A stretch of 64,000 nt of DNA. It comes from Nitrosophilus labii (lineage in GTDB: Bacteria > Campylobacterota > Campylobacteria > Campylobacterales > Nitratiruptoraceae). The translations under genes and the position numbers were made by a program. The DNA lies in contig NZ_AP022826.1 of assembly GCF_014466985.1 (NCBI RefSeq), positions 434,001-498,000 of the forward strand, given 5' to 3'. Position 1 is the first letter of the stretch, and each line of letters opens with the position of its first letter. Positions 45,002 to 52,406 of this stretch are shown here, in pieces. The notes under the pieces were generated by a model. The model searched no databases, was not told where the DNA came from, and saw nothing but the letters and a program-made list of their open reading frames with translations.

Positions 45002-46306
45002 TGTCCCATTTGTCAAGACAACTTTTTTAGCATTCATCTTTCAGCTTTTCAAGCTGCTTTTTCTTTTGATGTCTGATAGACATTCATCGGTCTGTTATAG
45101 TTTAAAGATGAATGCATTCGATTGAAATTGTAAAATTTGATGTAGTTTCGTATGCCTGTTCTGAGTTCCTTAACGTTGCTATATTCCCTGAGATAGATCT
45201 CTTCATATTTGAGTGTTCTAAAGAAGCGCTCTATTGCAATGTTATCGATACTTCTTCCTTTAGAGTTCATAGAGATTGTGATGCCATACTTTTTTAAAAG
45301 TTTGGTATGATTATCACTTGTATATTGACTTCCTTAATCTGAATTGAAGATTTGGGGTACTCCATGTATATCGATAGCATCTTGAAGTGTCTGTGTCACT
45401 AATGATACATCTATAGTGTGTTGGAAAGCCTCCACGATAGCAAGGCTTTAGAGTGCCAATCGATAATGGCGCATAGATACATAAAGCCACCCTTGACTGG
45501 GATATAGGTAATATACCACTCCACACTCTATTTGGTCTATCCACAACTACTTGACCTTTATCGTTTTAAAGGCTTTCAAAGAGTAAGGATAGATTGTGTG
45601 CTCTTTGGCTTTGGTGCTGGTTTGTTTCTTTCTTTTAGGATAAATTGCAGCAATTCCTAAAAGTTGCATCAATCTATGTACTTTATTATGACCTATATGC
45701 CAACCTTCCTCTTTGAGCCTAGCGTGGATTCTACGATAGCCATAGGTTGCAACATCGGTATATATCTCATCGATACGGCGCATAATCTTCAAATCGTATT
45801 CGCTTATTCCTTTTGGTTTATAGTAAAGTGTGGAGCGATTGAGACCCAAAAGTTCACATTGTCTCGTCAAAGAGATGGTTTTAAGCTTGGACTCGACGAG
45901 ACTTTTCTTACTTGATAAGTCCAAGCTTTTTAGTTTTCCCACTGCCCAGTCTCTTTCTATTGTGGTCTTTCCTAAAGTTTTCGCTAAAACTTCATTCTCA
46001 ATTTCTAGCTCTTTTATCTTTTCTCTATACTCTTTTGTAGCCTCTGCGATATCGAATGCCAAAGAAGCGTTTTCTAAAAACTTCTTCTTCCATTGGTTGA
46101 GTGTTTGAACGCTGATACCATATTTACTTGCTATCTTTGCAGCAGGCTCCTCATCTTTTCATAGCTCCAATACTACTTTGGTCTTAAACTCTGCGCTATA
46201 GCTTTTTTTCTTTTTGCTCATCTTTAGCCCCTTTCTTTTTCCCTCTTATCATTTTAGCTAATTTGAAGCTCCTTATTAGATTTTGTTGTCTAAAATTTTA
46301 GGGGCA
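45002..46306 (-). mobile_element. Decayed IS3-family insertion sequence (about 1.3 kb)
   Basis: The ends are set by inverted repeats. The left end TGTCCCATTTGTC-AAGACAAC and the right end, read inward, TGCCCCTAAAATTTTAGACAAC agree in the TG..CCC start and AGACAAC. There is no target duplication (left AAC, right TTA). On the left, five codons of an unidentified start (MAFVN from 44987, with upstream AAGGGA) run straight into the element. On the right a GGDEF gene is truncated. The transposase has several lesions, so the element is dead. Confidence 0.85.
45049..46221 (-). pseudogene. Broken IS3-family transposase (orfA-orfB)
   Basis: OrfA starts at 46221 (SYSAEFKTKVVLEL) and meets a TGA after about 20 codons, then continues as AAKIASKYGISVQTLNQWKKK. 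It runs on in frame through the coiled region into the first part of OrfB (YKPKGISEYDLKIMRRIDEI, TYGYRRIHARLKEEG, to 45547). Frameshifts near 45540 and 45330 break the integrase core. The C-terminal catalytic piece IAIERFFRTLKYEEIYL and NRMHSSLNYNRP ends at 45049. It is of IS150-like type and distinct from the intact element at 28.7 kb. Confidence 0.88.
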
Positions 46307-46586
46307 TTATAAAATCCGGGCTGATATGTTATCAAGAACAGGAGGTAATGAATTTACTATCATTGCATCCAATACAGATTTATCTCATGCAAAAAATTTG
46401 ATTATAAAACTAAAAAATAAGTTGGAAAGAGATGGCATTAAAGATATTCATGAAAAAATCTGCTGCAGCTTCGGAATAACGGAGTATAAAAAACGTGAAA
46501 GTAAAGAGGAGTTCTTTAAAAGAGCCAATAAAACTCTTTATATCTCGAAAAAAAGGAACAAAACAGAATATCTTTTTTATAAATAA
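46307..46586 (+). pseudogene. 3' fragment of a GGDEF-domain (diguanylate cyclase-like) gene
   Basis: From the IS boundary the frame reads YKIRADMLSRTGGNEFTIIA, the heart of a GGDEF domain with the variant signature GGNEF. It continues through CCSFGITEYKKRESKEEFFK and the KTLYISKKRNKTEYLFY ending. The domain's N-terminal half and any sensor region are missing. An internal ATG at 46326 gives an open frame, but it would lack half the fold, so it is almost certainly non-functional. Confidence 0.85.
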
Positions 46587-47678
46587 TTATTCTAAGTTCT
46601 CTTTTTCAACCAATATTTTATCTAGGATTTCAAAAACTTTTTTACTACCTTCCTCCATCTCTTCTAAAGCCGCAATTAATTCATCAAATGAATAATCTTT
46701 ACCCGTAAATATCAAATCAAAAATATTCTTAGTACCCTTATGAACTATCTCATGAGGAGTCTCTAATAAATCAAAAGATGGTACGGTTGAAAAAAACTCT
46801 TTTCCCTCTCCTTCATAATACCACTTTCCCAATCTACACTCGTGAAAATCCACATAATCAAAAACCTGTTCATTTTTTATTACGGAAAGATAGGTATTTA
46901 CTTTCCATATAATATGATCTAATTTAGCCAAACTCATAAAAATTCTATTTGATATTTTAATAATTTTATCAAATGTTTTATTTACACTAATATTTATTTC
47001 TGAAAGCTCTCTTCTAAAATTTTCAATCTTTAAATCTATTTTTTCTATCTTTTCGCTCACTTCAGTAGCGATTACATCAACGTCGTTCATCTCCTCTTTC
47101 ATAGTCTTTATAATTTTGTCAACTTCTCTAACCGCCTTTTGCGTTCTATCAGCAAGATTTCTCACCTCTTCTGCAACTACTGAAAATCCTTTTCCAAACT
47201 CACCGGCTCTTGCAGCCTCTATAGCCGCGTTAAGAGCTAGAAGATTGGTTTGTTCGGAGATCTCTTTAATCAATGAAAGTATTCTATCTACCTCTTCGGT
47301 TCTTTCAAAAAGTTCTTGTACGCTATTTTTAGATTTATATGCTGTTGAATTAAGCACGTTTGTATCGTTCATTATAGAGGTTATGCCCTCTACTATCTCG
47401 TTAAATTTGTTATTTAAATCGGTAGCGGAATGGATGGTGGTTTTGGCTTCATTAACAGATTCTGCAATATTTGATTGAATATCTACAAGACCAAATTTTA
47501 GATTTTCGTTTTCCAATTTACACAACTCTTTAAAATCCTTTTTAGTATCTATATTTTTCAATTCTTTACTCGTTAGACTACTTTTTAGCTCTTCGTTCTC
47601 ATTTTTTAGTCTGTTATTCTCATCTTTAAGTTTTTCAATAACTTTTTCGAGCTCTTTTTCTCTTTTAGAAAAAAACAT
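46587..47678 (-). CDS. Cytosolic chemoreceptor with C-terminal CZB zinc-binding domain (TlpD-like)
   Basis: A 363-residue soluble methyl-accepting protein without membrane spans. An N-terminal coiled coil (about 1-60) is followed by a signalling hairpin whose tip reads [21 protein letters not shown], then [20 protein letters not shown]. The C-terminal CZB domain has the zinc ligands His in [12 protein letters not shown], Cys in [15 protein letters not shown] and His in TPHEIVHKG. In Helicobacter pylori the CZB receptor TlpD senses oxidants through the Cys-Zn site. A similar redox or energy-taxis role is likely here. A -10-like TATAAT lies upstream near 47720. It stands alone, next to a small gene of unknown function. 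Confidence 0.93.
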   Translation of the reverse strand: MFFSKREKELEKVIEKLKDENNRLKNENEELKSSLTSKELKNIDTKKDFKELCKLENENLKFGLVDIQSNIAESVNEAKTTIHSATDLNNKFNEIVEGITSIMNDTNVLNSTAYKSKNSVQELFERTEEVDRILSLIKEISEQTNLLALNAAIEAARAGEFGKGFSVVAEEVRNLADRTQKAVREVDKIIKTMKEEMNDVDVIATEVSEKIEKIDLKIENFRRELSEINISVNKTFDKIIKISNRIFMSLAKLDHIIWKVNTYLSVIKNEQVFDYVDFHECRLGKWYYEGEGKEFFSTVPSFDLLETPHEIVHKGTKNIFDLIFTGKDYSFDELIAALEEMEEGSKKVFEILDKILVEKENLE

Positions 47679-47787
47679 ATTTAATCCTTAATTTTCCAAA
47701 TTATAGAAAATTATAACAAATTTACTTTAAAATTTTTAAAAATATTTTGTTATACTATGAAAAATATTAACAAAGGAGTTATGTATT

Positions 47788-48120
47788 ATGAAAATATCAA
47801 ACGAAGGAATATTAACTCAACTTGGATACAATATAGACGAAAAATCAACGAAACAGTTAGAAAATATTGAAAAAAATACACCAGGCTTTGAAAATATCAA
47901 AAAACATATTGTGGCTTTAAACGATCATTTAAAACATCTATCTTCATATGTTGCCATGTCAAATTCTAATCCTTATTTTAAAATTAAAATCGATACTGAA
48001 AATAAAGAGTTTATAGAAGAAGCTAAAGATATCATAAACAGATGGGCTCAAAAATATAACGTAAATCTTCAAAAAGTTCAAAATAAAGAGACATACTACA
48101 TATTGGGAATACAAAAGTAG
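47788..48120 (+). CDS. Small protein of unknown function next to the CZB receptor
   Basis: A 110-residue soluble protein, mostly helical in appearance with an HxxH-like patch (ALNDHLKHLSSYVAM) in the middle. I recognise no family. An AAAGGAG site and a TATACT box make expression likely, and it diverges from the CZB receptor across about 110 bases. The last four codons and stop lie within copy B of the 194-bp duplication. The comF 3' end begins just beyond, one base from this stop, on the opposite strand. This suggests it was the native convergent neighbour of comF. Confidence 0.65.
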   Translation: MKISNEGILTQLGYNIDEKSTKQLENIEKNTPGFENIKKHIVALNDHLKHLSSYVAMSNSNPYFKIKIDTENKEFIEEAKDIINRWAQKYNVNLQKVQNKETYYILGIQK

Positions 48121-48301
48121 TTCATTCTCTAGCATCTGCCAAAGTAAGAGCAAAAAGCGGATTTGCTTTTTGCTTTACTACTTCATAGGCTTCTTTTAAG
48201 GTAAGGCCGGTAGTTACAATATCATCAATAATAATTACATCAACGCTTTGCGGACCAAGATAGTTAAAATTTCTTGGATTTTCCACTCTATATTGATAGC
48301 T
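48108..48301 (-). repeat. 194-bp inverted duplication, copy B (comF 3' fragment)
   Basis: The reverse complement of 12115-12308, with one base different. It encodes the last 59 or so codons of comF without any start. It is bounded on the right by the left end of the IS1634-family element (48302). On the left its first 13 bases form the end of the small gene at 47788-48120. Confidence 0.95.
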
Positions 48302-49985
48302 CCTGACTTTCGCGTTATCTCAGAAACGTCAAGATTCAAATTAGCAAATGCCCTAAAATAGGGGCTTTCATGGGACAAAAAAATAAAAAATGTGTGCCTC
48401 AAAGAGAAATAGGCTAAAATTTCTATATGGGCTTAAGAGTAAGAAAGAAGAAAAATAGAAGCGGAAGTGTTAGTATCGTTATTGTTGATAGGACTAATAG
48501 AGGGTATAAGGTTGTTGAAACTATAGGATGCAGTAAAGATGAAAATAAGATAGAGCAGTTATATCAACAGGCACTCCAAAGAATTGATGAATTAGAGCAA
48601 AATCTATTTACAACAATAGAAGATAGAAAAAAAGAGCAACTAAAGACTCTTCTTGCACAAATTACTAATGAGAGTTTTATATCAATAGGTGATGAACTTA
48701 TATATGGGAAACTTTTTAAGCAGATTGGATGTAATAAGATATTTGATAAACTAAAAAATATTAGAAACAAACAACAAAAACTCTTTTTATTCAAATCACT
48801 TGTAATCTCAAGACTACTTTATCCAGGAAGTAAACTCTATTTGATAGATTATTTGTACTACTTCAAACGACAAGAGATAGAAAAGGATAGGATATATCGT
48901 TTTTTAGACAATCTCTATAGTGAAGAGATAAAACTGGAAATAGAGCGGTGTGTGTTTGAACATACTCTTAAAGTAGTTAAAAATCAGCTTATAGTGAGTT
49001 TTTATGATGTTACTACTTTGCACTTTGAGAGTGAAAGTGAAGATGATTTAAGACGAATTGGTTTTTCTAAAGAGGGAAAACTTAACCGTCCCCAATACAG
49101 CTTGGACTTCTAACAACAATTGAAGGATATCCATTAGCTTATGAAGTATATGAATGGAACAAATTTGAAGGACATACAATTATAGATGTATTGGAGAAAT
49201 TTCAAAAAAAGTTTCTATTATCCCATAAGCCTATAGTTGTTGCTGATAGAGGGATGTTGAGTAATTGCAATCTTATAGAACTCTCCAAAGCTGGATACCA
49301 ATATATTATTGCTGCACGAATAAAGAGTTTAAAAGATTCACTCAAAGAGAAAATTACAAATCTTGTTTTTCTTTCAGATATGGACACAAAAGAGATTTTA
49401 TTGGATAAAGAACTTATTTGTAAAGAAAAGAATAAAATAAAAGATAAAGAGACTATAAAACAAAGATTAATTCTTTCATACTCTACACAAAGAGTAAAAA
49501 AAGATAGATATTTAAGAGAAAAAGCCTTTAAAAAACTAAAAGAGAAGATAGAAAAGTCAAATAATATCACAAAGTCCGATTTAAAACTCTCCCATTATGC
49601 AAAGTTTTTAGATTTGGATGAAAATTGTAAAATCGAGTTTAAACTTAATCTTGAGAAAGTAACTCAAGATGAAAAACTTGATGGAATCAAAGGATTCATT
49701 ACTAATAATTTTTCACTCAAACATCAAGAAATTATAGAACATTATAAAAACCTTTGGCATATTGAAAAAGCGTTTCGTATCTCTAAAACAGATCTTAAAA
49801 TCAGACCAATCTACCATTCAATAGCTCATAGAATAAAAGCTCATATCCTTATATCATTTGTTGCCTATGCAATCTATATGGAGTTTGAAAGAAAGCTCAA
49901 ACAAAATAATGTTACTCTACCTTTTTCAAGAAAAATTTTAGAGACCGTTCATAATTTTGTGTCACCGATAGTTCATAGGATTATA

Positions 49986-51219
49986 TCATAGCTCGAGAGC
50001 TTTCTCGAGTCTTCCTTCAAAAAATATAGCCAATTGGGAGAGAGTAAGACTCCAGTTTCTAATTGGCATTGTCCACTTTTTTTGAGCATTCTGAATACCA
50101 AGATAGAGCAGCTTTAAAAGGCTGTTTTCATTGGGAAACGCTCCTTTTGTTTTAGTAAGTTTTCGAAACTGTCGATGGACAGATTCTATGATATTTGTAG
50201 TATAGACGATACGACGGATATCTTCAGGATATTTGAAATAATAGGAGAGATTTTCCCATTTATTTCTCCACGAGTTGATAACAATGGGGTATTTTTTGCC
50301 CCATTTCTCTTCAAGCCGATCCAATTCCGTTTCGGCAGCCTCTTTGGATATTGCCTGATACACTTTTTTAAGGTCTTTCATGAACTCTTTGGAGTCTTTA
50401 GAAGCTACATATTTAAGGGAATTTCTTATTGTCCTCGGCTTCGCCTGCGGGGTTGTCGCTTCGCTCGGACGATGAATAATGCAAAGTTGCACTTCGGTCT
50501 TAGGAAATATTGCATTGATAGCCTCTGAAAACCCTTTGAGTCCATCCACTGATAATAAGTATATCTTCGACTCCTCTATTGTTTAAATCTGTTAAAATAG
50601 ATAGCCAGAAATTGGCACCTTCAGACTCTGATAGATAAAGTCCCAATATCTCTTTTTTGCCTTCCAAATTTACTCCAAGAATAGTATAAACAGCTTTATT
50701 AACATATTTACCATTATCTTTGATTTTATAGTGTATTGCATCAAGCCAAATGAAAGGATATACTGCCTCTAATGGTCTTTGCTGCCACTCTTTTAACATT
50801 GGAATAATCTTATCTGTAACAGCACTAATAGTGGCTTTGGAAAATTCAATACCATAAAGTTCTTTAATATGCTGGGCTATCTGGCTATAGGAGTTTCCAA
50901 GAGCATAGAGTAATAGTATTTTCTGCTCTATTTGATCGCTCATATAAGTTTGATACTTTTTAACGATTTGAGGTTCGAATGTCCCTTTTCTATCTCTTGG
51001 AACCACTAGTTCAAACTCGCCAACTGAACTCTTCATTGTTTTTGAAGATTTGCCATTTTTGCGGTTTTTTATCTCTTTAGCTAGATGTGATTCAAGTTCT
51101 GCTTCTAAAGCAGCCTCTGTGAGTTGTTTAATAAGTGGTGCAAGTACTCCATCTTTGCCATCTATTTTTGCTCCAGCCTTGATAGCCTCAAGAGCTTCAT
51201 TCAAATCGAAGTTTTCCAT
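49986..51219 (-). pseudogene. IS256-family transposase, frameshifted
   Basis: The N-terminal frame (51219 to about 50540) has the AALEAELESHLAKEIKNRKN start, the first catalytic Asp in PFIWLDAIHYKIKDNG and the NFWLSILTDLNNRGVEDILI segment. A frame change occurs at LIIS/VDGLKGF, right before the second catalytic Asp. The rest continues as DGLKGFSEAINAIFPKTEVQ, CIIH, NSLKYVASKDSKEF, and YTTNIIESVHRQFRKLTKTK with the catalytic Glu, ending at 49986. A GC-rich 14-codon segment interrupts CIIH-IRNSLK without changing frame. Confidence 0.93.
50431..50470 (-). repeat. GC-rich 40-bp in-frame insertion within the IS256-family transposase
   Basis: Where the family has CIIHQIRNSLKYV, this copy encodes CIIH-RPSEATTPQAKPRT-IRNSLKYV. 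The extra segment is 28 of 40 bases G or C, against roughly one third in the surroundings, begins GTCC and ends GGAC, and adds a net 39 bases (13 codons). It looks like a small foreign palindrome-ended element. Confidence 0.7.
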
Positions 51220-51456
51220 ATTGTGTCTCTCCTTTAGATTATTTTATTCTATCGGATTGACACAAAATTTCTAACGCTCCCAAATTTTAAGGGATATGAT
51301 CAAACATATTTTTGCTATTGAACTTGATGATGAAACAATCCCTTTGAATCTATCCAAAATTCAACAGCAAATTTTCGATGCAATTTGCTCTGATTCATAA
51401 AAATCTTATTTGTGTTCCTTATCGAGAAAGTCAGGAGGGAAGAAAAAGGGGATAAA

Positions 51457-52284
51457 TTATAAAATCTTATGCAAAGTGGTGGCTGTTTTCATCCACTCTT
51501 TAAGCTCTTCCCAACTCTCTTCTTCTATAAGTTTTTGTGCATATTTGAGCTCTTTTTTGAAAACCTCAATGGATAGCAGAAGATTTTCTCTATTTTGTTT
51601 GAAAATATCCGTCCACATGTTTGGGGAACTTTTTGCAAGGCGGCTCATATCTCTAAAACCGCCTGCAGCAAGAATCAAGATACTTTTTGGATCTTCTTGC
51701 TTGAGTACGCTGTTTGCTAATGCGTAGCTGATGGCATGAGGAAGATGGCTTATAAATGCTGCATGTTTGTCATGTTCTTTTGCATCCATATAAACTATCT
51801 GCATACCTATATCAGTAAATATCTTTTCGGATAGCTTTTTCTGTTTTTCTCCACTATCTTCTATATTGCATAAAACCAGTATTTTATCTTTGTAGAGTCC
51901 TTTAAATGCAGCTTCAGGGCCGAACTTTTCAGTTCCTGTCATAGGGTGTGCTGCTACGAAGTTTTTTCTTATCTTTTTAGGAACATTTTTTACAATTTTC
52001 TCTTTTGTACTTCCTAAATCTATGACAGTAGTATTCTCGTTGATATCGATAAGTTTGTTTAAAGCTTCTATTATGCCTTCTACGGGAATAGCCAAAAATA
52101 TTACGTCACATTTTTTTATATCATCAAAGTCAACAATTTCATCTATGAGGCCTAGTTTCAACGCCTCTTTTTTATGTTCTTCGTTTTTATCATATCCTAA
52201 AACTTTCTCTATAAAATCTAACTCTTTCAGTTCTAAAGCCAATGAGCCTCCCATAAGCCCTAAACCAACTATTCCAGCAGTCAT
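51457..52284 (-). CDS. tyrA: Prephenate dehydrogenase
   Basis: Oxidative decarboxylation of prephenate to 4-hydroxyphenylpyruvate for tyrosine. It has the NAD-binding GIVGLGLMGGSLALEL, IDLGSTKEKIV, AAHPMTGTEKFGPEAA with catalytic residues, HDKHAAFISHLPHAISYALA and AAGGFRDMSRLAKSSP. At 275 residues it is the monofunctional form without chorismate mutase or ACT domain. It is divergent from bamA, the same pairing as in C. jejuni. The IS1634 right end lies about 20 bases beyond its stop, so any native downstream gene has been cut away. Confidence 0.97.
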   Translation of the reverse strand: MTAGIVGLGLMGGSLALELKELDFIEKVLGYDKNEEHKKEALKLGLIDEIVDFDDIKKCDVIFLAIPVEGIIEALNKLIDINENTTVIDLGSTKEKIVKNVPKKIRKNFVAAHPMTGTEKFGPEAAFKGLYKDKILVLCNIEDSGEKQKKLSEKIFTDIGMQIVYMDAKEHDKHAAFISHLPHAISYALANSVLKQEDPKSILILAAGGFRDMSRLAKSSPNMWTDIFKQNRENLLLSIEVFKKELKYAQKLIEEESWEELKEWMKTATTLHKIL

Positions 52285-52373
52285 GGTAACCTTTAAAAGT
52301 AAAATTAGAAGACATTATTATAACTAGCCTCGCTTTTAATCAAGATTAATCAAAATATTGGTAAACTAAGGCC

Positions 52374-52379
52374 TATAAT
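52374..52379 (+). promoter_or_regulatory. Candidate -10 box for bamA
   Basis: TATAAT in GGCCTATAATAAATC, 27 bases before the bamA ATG, in the tyrA-bamA divergent spacer. Confidence 0.45.
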
Positions 52380-52406
52380 AAATCTTGTTAATCCTAAGGT
52401 AAATTA

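Larger units (their letters stand above)
49941..51281 (-). mobile_element. Nested IS256-family insertion sequence with 8-bp target duplication
   Basis: The limits follow from the interrupted transposase and from inverted repeats. The left is GAGACCGTTCATAATTTTGT and the right, read inward, GGGAGCGTTAGAAATTTTGT; both continue GTCA, and about 19 of 24 positions match. The 8-bp target duplication AAATTTTA is present on both sides (49933-49940, 51282-51289). The element is 1,341 bp. Its transposase is frameshifted. Confidence 0.92.
48427..51400 (+). pseudogene. IS1634-like DDE transposase, frameshifted and split by an IS256-family insertion
   Basis: The N-terminal part (48427-49113) reads MGLRVRKKKNRSGSVSIVIV and then LIVSFYDVTTLHFESESEDD. 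A one-base shift near 49097 ends that frame. The protein resumes as IQLGLLTTIEGYPLAYEVYE and VVADRGMLSNCNLIELSKAG (second catalytic Asp), and continues to HIEKAFRISKTDLKIRPIYH (Glu region). At 49940 the nested IS interrupts it. The tail resumes at 51282 as ILRDMIKHIFAIELDDETIP and ends at the TAA at 51398. The apparent ending HNFVSPIVHRIIS at 49991 is inverted-repeat sequence of the inserted element. Confidence 0.88.
48302..51435 (+). mobile_element. IS1634-family-like insertion sequence interrupted by a nested IS
   Basis: The terminal inverted repeats are CCTGACTTTCGCG on the left and, read inward from the right, CCTGACTTTCTCG. After removing the nested 1.34-kb element and one 8-bp duplication, the element is about 1.78 kb with a single transposase frame that carries a frameshift. 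There is no target duplication: the left flank is the comF fragment (GATAGCT), and the right flank leads into tyrA (AGGGAAG). The family label comes from the transposase layout and is probable. Confidence 0.8.

Noticed and set aside
44987-45030. Small zinc-finger protein start (CPIC motif)
   Set aside because: Only five codons precede the IS3 left end. The CPIC codons are the inverted repeat itself.
46157-46162. Possible TGA recoding in IS3 orfA
   Set aside because: The same element has two further frameshifts downstream, and no selenocysteine or readthrough structure is evident. It is ordinary decay.
49090-49130. Programmed frameshift in the IS1634-like transposase
   Set aside because: The shift falls in the middle of the catalytic domain, with no slippery run of the usual kind, and IS1634-type transposases are single frames. 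A simple deletion is more likely.
49941-49991. Natural C-terminus of the IS1634-like transposase
   Set aside because: The sequence matches the inverted repeat at 51.26-51.28 kb and follows one copy of the 8-bp duplication. The true C-terminus continues at 51282.
50500-50580. Two separate genes at the break of the nested IS256 transposase
   Set aside because: The halves join at the VDGLKGF motif of a single family protein, so this is a frameshift and not two genes.
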